Source of the DNA: a virus
DNA length: 53,267 bases
IMG/VR virus record: IMGVR_UViG_3300021517_000162
Coordinates: 1 to 53,267 of that record
Reading direction: 5' to 3' (one strand)
Position 1 is the first letter of the stretch, and each line of letters starts with the position of its first letter. Position numbers and translations under genes: made by a program. Below the pieces are notes generated by a model. It was given only the letters and a program-made list of their open reading frames with translations, was not told the DNA's origin and ran no database searches. Shown piece after piece: positions 50,725 through 53,267 of this stretch.

Positions 50725-51207
50725 TTATTTGCCCTCAGAACTCTTTGACTTGGATAAACCTTGTTTGGGCAACTGGAGATTGGATGTTCCACTTGATGGC
50801 ACCCACACTGACGATGGCCACGCAGATTGACATGGGGGCACGGAACCCAATGAGGATGCACCCGGAGCTCCACTCATCGATGCACTTGGTACCGCATTAC
50901 CCATACCTCCTGTTCGCCTTGAAGATAAAATACCCTTTACATATGGCGCCAATTCTTCGGCCGTTGCACAAACCTCCTGAACCCCTTTATCTTTGATTAA
51001 TTGACGAATGATCACACACGATGCTTGAGCAGCATCTACAATGGCTCCCCTTGGAAAAGACGCGCATCCACTTGCTGAAAAAGCGCTCATCAGAATGAAT
51101 GCAATGGGCACATGATAACCACCATCATGTGCTTTCAACATAACATTTGTTTGTATCCGACCCCGGGGCACATGTTCATTTTTATCGGTTTTTTTGATGT
51201 TTTTCAT
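50725..51207 (-). CDS. Putative membrane or lipoprotein-like protein in the head region
   Basis: 160 aa from the ATG at 51207 with GGAGGT 4 nt upstream. A hydrophobic segment VPIAFILMSAFSASGCASF lies at about residues 34 to 52, ending in a lipobox-like SASGC. It is preceded by 30 mostly polar residues, so it is not a normal signal peptide from this start; an internal ATG at 51141 would give one. The C-terminal 70 residues are Ser/Pro/Gly-rich. A T4-late-promoter-like TATAAATA lies just upstream. A host-surface lipoprotein is possible; function unknown. Confidence 0.5.
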   Translation of the reverse strand: MKNIKKTDKNEHVPRGRIQTNVMLKAHDGGYHVPIAFILMSAFSASGCASFPRGAIVDAAQASCVIIRQLIKDKGVQEVCATAEELAPYVKGILSSRRTGGMGNAVPSASMSGAPGASSLGSVPPCQSAWPSSVWVPSSGTSNLQLPKQGLSKSKSSEGK

Positions 51208-51270
51208 CTCCACCTCCATTTACTATTTATATATTGTTTCTATACAAACAACCATCAAATCACATCCGTT

Positions 51271-51672
51271 TCAATTGTGCACACGAACATTTATCAAATT
51301 GCCCGCCAAAGCGTATCTCATGTCATACGGATTCGGTATCACTCCCAGGAGGTTACCCAATGTGTTTTGCCAATATTTATAATCTTGTTTTCTCGCTTCT
51401 AATGCATCTGGGCGCATCTGAATCTCATCCACTTGATTCACATCTCGATAATCAGAGCTTTCAAATATCTGCTTCTCCACTTCATCAAGTCTATCCAATG
51501 TCTCCCTAACCTTGGGTTCGGCCGCAGGAATCACCTTGTTCATTGCACCCTCAATAATAAACGTTGTCGGAAATGCAGCAGGTATACCAAGCGCAAATGA
51601 CTCAACCTTACTCACATTCATATATCCCATGTGATGCCTTATTCGCATCTTCTCTGAATCAGAAAAAGCCAT
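51271..51672 (-). CDS. Putative head-tail connector protein
   Basis: 133 aa, GGAGGT upstream. The sequence (FSDSEKMRIRHHMGYMNVSKVESFALGIPAAFPTTFIIEGAMNKV, LDRLDEVEKQIFESSDYRDV, IPNPYDMRYAL) resembles small helical connector or minor head proteins in other myoviruses. It lies two genes after the capsid gene. The family match is not certain. Confidence 0.5.
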   Translation of the reverse strand: MAFSDSEKMRIRHHMGYMNVSKVESFALGIPAAFPTTFIIEGAMNKVIPAAEPKVRETLDRLDEVEKQIFESSDYRDVNQVDEIQMRPDALEARKQDYKYWQNTLGNLLGVIPNPYDMRYALAGNLINVRVHN

Positions 51673-51723
51673 GGTCTACAACCTCCGTATCCACTTTCCA
51701 ACAAACCTCTCAAACAACCTAAA

Positions 51724-51757
51724 TAAAAGCCCCTCATCGCATCTGCGACAGGGGCTT
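51724..51757 (-). terminator. Terminator before the connector gene
   Basis: Minus strand AAGCCCCT (51757) pairs with AGGGGCTT (to 51727) over a GTCGCAGATGCGATG loop with an inner GTCGCA/TGCGAT stem; TTTATTT follows. It ends the transcript of the 90-aa gene. Confidence 0.7.
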
Positions 51758-51771
51758 ATCTCCTAGGAGAC

Positions 51772-52044
51772 TCAACCCATAAGTCGAACCTCGATCCCTT
51801 GCGATACCAACCCTTCAATGTCGTAGTATCGATCATCAAGCTCTTTACCTTCTGGCATGACCAAAACACCCAAAGGACTCGAATACTTACCCCCCTTAAC
51901 CACAAGATAGGTTTTCGATCTGGATGCCTCCGCTTCCTCCCTCTCCTCTTGCGATACCTCCGGGATTTCAACTGCAAATGGGTCATTCAAAACCGGAGAT
52001 TCAGATTCTATTACTATTGGTGATTTTGTTGGATTTCTAGGCAT
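51772..52044 (-). CDS. Hypothetical small protein
   Basis: 90 aa, not recognised. It starts MPRNPTKSPIVIESES with GGAGG upstream; the middle is acidic (VSQEEREEAEASRSK) and the end beta-rich (TYLVVKGGKYSSPLGVLVMPEGKELDD). It directly follows the capsid gene. It could be a decoration or head-stabilising protein. Confidence 0.5.
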   Translation of the reverse strand: MPRNPTKSPIVIESESPVLNDPFAVEIPEVSQEEREEAEASRSKTYLVVKGGKYSSPLGVLVMPEGKELDDRYYDIEGLVSQGIEVRLMG

Positions 52045-52065
52045 TGCGCGCCTCCTATCTTATTG

Positions 52066-52098
52066 AAAAAAAAAAGCCGACCCGCCATTCGAGCCGGC
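52066..52098 (-). terminator. Terminator after the capsid gene
   Basis: Minus strand GCCGGCTCG pairs with CGGGTCGGC with two mismatches, followed by ten T. It lies 45 bp after the capsid stop at 52143 and would lower expression of the genes downstream relative to capsid. Confidence 0.7.
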
Positions 52099-52142
52099 CA
52101 TACATTCTATCATCTTAATGTACCCACGATTGGATACGAAAT

Positions 52143-53264
52143 TTAGATGTTCTCCGCATACTCAAGAACCGCCGCTCGTTTGTACAATTGAGGACCTGTG
52201 GGTGCGGTCAAATCGGAGGGTGCAGCAAAGGCGGTGGAGAACGAATATGAAAGACTTACAACCTGTTGCAATCGATCGAGTGGAGCTCTGATGATCAATC
52301 GGATGCCCTCCGTACTGACTTGCATGTTGTTCATCATGATATCGAATTCACCAATCTTACCATTCACACCCGCTTCAGATACAAGATTAGATTCATCGAA
52401 CATTCGTTCATACAAGGCGCTCTTACCTGTGATAACCATACGCCCAATTTGAACACCCGTCTCATTGATCACATCAGCCCCAATATATTCTCCGTATTTG
52501 GCCTTGGTACCAGTAGATACAAGGTTACCAACATTGTATTGATTCGGGGACTCTGTGTTCATGAAGAACATCACTTGGTGCATATGACCAATGAAGCCTT
52601 GCTTGTAAATCGCACCTTCGGGTAAAGATTGATTTAGACGTTGGAAAACAGGGTCAGCAAATAACTGTGAATTTGCAAGGGAGGAGATATGGGCATGGTA
52701 AAATCCATCATCATGAGGAGGTACATTGTGAAAGCGTAATCTACTGACTGCATTGATAATTAATTGCAAGGACAAGGTATCGTTACTTGTAATAGAATCT
52801 ACTCCCGAACCACCGGAAGACCTATAAATATCGACTGCATTTGCAGAAGCTACTGGGGTTCTGGTAGGTATAACTACTCCTACTGTTGCATCTAAATACA
52901 AGGTCCCAGGTCCGAAAGGATCGAGTGGGTTGTCCGGTTGGTAACCTATCACATTTCTTGAGACGGGGGTAGTATGTTGAATTGTTATAGGAAGTGGAGT
53001 GGAGGGGGAGACGGGTTGTGGTCTTGCAGAAGAATTAACTTGGTTGGCAAAGGGCAACAGGACTGTGGTGAAACCATTGAGGGAAGCAACTTTGATAGTT
53101 GTATCGGAGGTAGCCGTGGCTGCAGTGAGAGAAGTTCTTCCTGAGAGATAAGGTTTGAAGAGGGCATTTCGAGCTAGGAAGTTGATAGATCTACCGGCTG
53201 ATTTCCCAAGCTCTTTGATTTTACTATAGAAGATACTGACATTTGCCGTAGCGCTTGTTGGCAT
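52143..53264 (-). CDS. Major capsid protein (N4 gp56-like)
   Basis: 373 aa to the ATG at 53264; the frame stays open to the window edge, so the true start may lie further right. The pattern NAVSRLRFHNVPPHDDGFYHAHISSLANSQLFADPVFQRLNQSLPEGAIYKQGFIGHMHQVMFFMNTE resembles the N4-gp56 family major capsid proteins. It is the first gene of the structural run seen here and is followed by a terminator, as for highly made capsids. The family call rests on this central region. Confidence 0.72.
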   Translation of the reverse strand: MPTSATANVSIFYSKIKELGKSAGRSINFLARNALFKPYLSGRTSLTAATATSDTTIKVASLNGFTTVLLPFANQVNSSARPQPVSPSTPLPITIQHTTPVSRNVIGYQPDNPLDPFGPGTLYLDATVGVVIPTRTPVASANAVDIYRSSGGSGVDSITSNDTLSLQLIINAVSRLRFHNVPPHDDGFYHAHISSLANSQLFADPVFQRLNQSLPEGAIYKQGFIGHMHQVMFFMNTESPNQYNVGNLVSTGTKAKYGEYIGADVINETGVQIGRMVITGKSALYERMFDESNLVSEAGVNGKIGEFDIMMNNMQVSTEGIRLIIRAPLDRLQQVVSLSYSFSTAFAAPSDLTAPTGPQLYKRAAVLEYAENI

Positions 53265-53267
53265 ATT

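Noticed and set aside
1-53267. Temperate phage or prophage
   Set aside because: No integrase, excisionase, attachment site or repressor was found in the window; parts outside cannot be judged.

Overview
The window is a stretch of a tailed-phage genome with a contractile tail (myovirus type). It holds a tail sheath, tail tube, a tail chaperone pair with a -1 frameshift, tape measure, baseplate hub, spike, J-like and gp25-like proteins, tail fibres, both terminase subunits and a phage replication/recombination set. I see no integrase, excisionase or lysogeny repressor, so a lytic life style is likely. G+C is roughly 40 % by eye and the normal stop codons are used. Membrane and lipoprotein-like lysis candidates fit a Gram-negative host, but the host cannot be named. 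All genes but one read leftward (minus strand). Most are tightly packed with ATGA start/stop overlaps and strong GGAGG ribosome sites.

Right part (53.3 to 28.9 kb, read leftward): major capsid protein, small head and neck proteins, tail sheath, tail tube, tail chaperones, tape measure, a very acidic protein, a single tRNA gene between two terminators, then hub, spike, tail fibre, baseplate and a two-gene membrane cassette that may be holin and spanin. It ends at a rho-independent terminator near 28.8 kb.

Middle (28.8 to 27.75 kb): a 1.1-kb AT-rich region without genes, holding several hairpins, direct repeats and a GC-rich palindrome. It is a good candidate for a replication origin or control region. 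A promoter-like site at its left end starts the replication block.

Replication block (27.75 to 11.4 kb): SF2 helicase, three small unknowns, DnaB-like helicase, DnaG-like primase, two DNA-binding proteins, family B DNA polymerase, SSB-like protein, RecA/UvsX recombinase, a Mre11-like nuclease split into two genes, a Rad50-like ATPase, S-adenosylmethionine decarboxylase and a putative resolvase-type nuclease. A lone rightward gene for a serine LD-carboxypeptidase (S66 family) follows.

Left part (10.4 to 0 kb): an Ig-like virion protein, small and large terminase, a tail-spike-like protein, and an operon of a papain-like protease, a Cys-rich lipoprotein, FolE, QueC, DpdA-like transglycosylase, a ParB-like protein, QueD and QueE. 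The last set makes preQ0 from GTP and should put it into the phage DNA as a 7-deazaguanine, protecting the genome from host nucleases. A ParB-like gene sits in the middle of this pathway. A 12-bp word (ATATCAAGCTTG) occurs in three leader regions and may be a shared operator linking the early and the terminase/modification operons.
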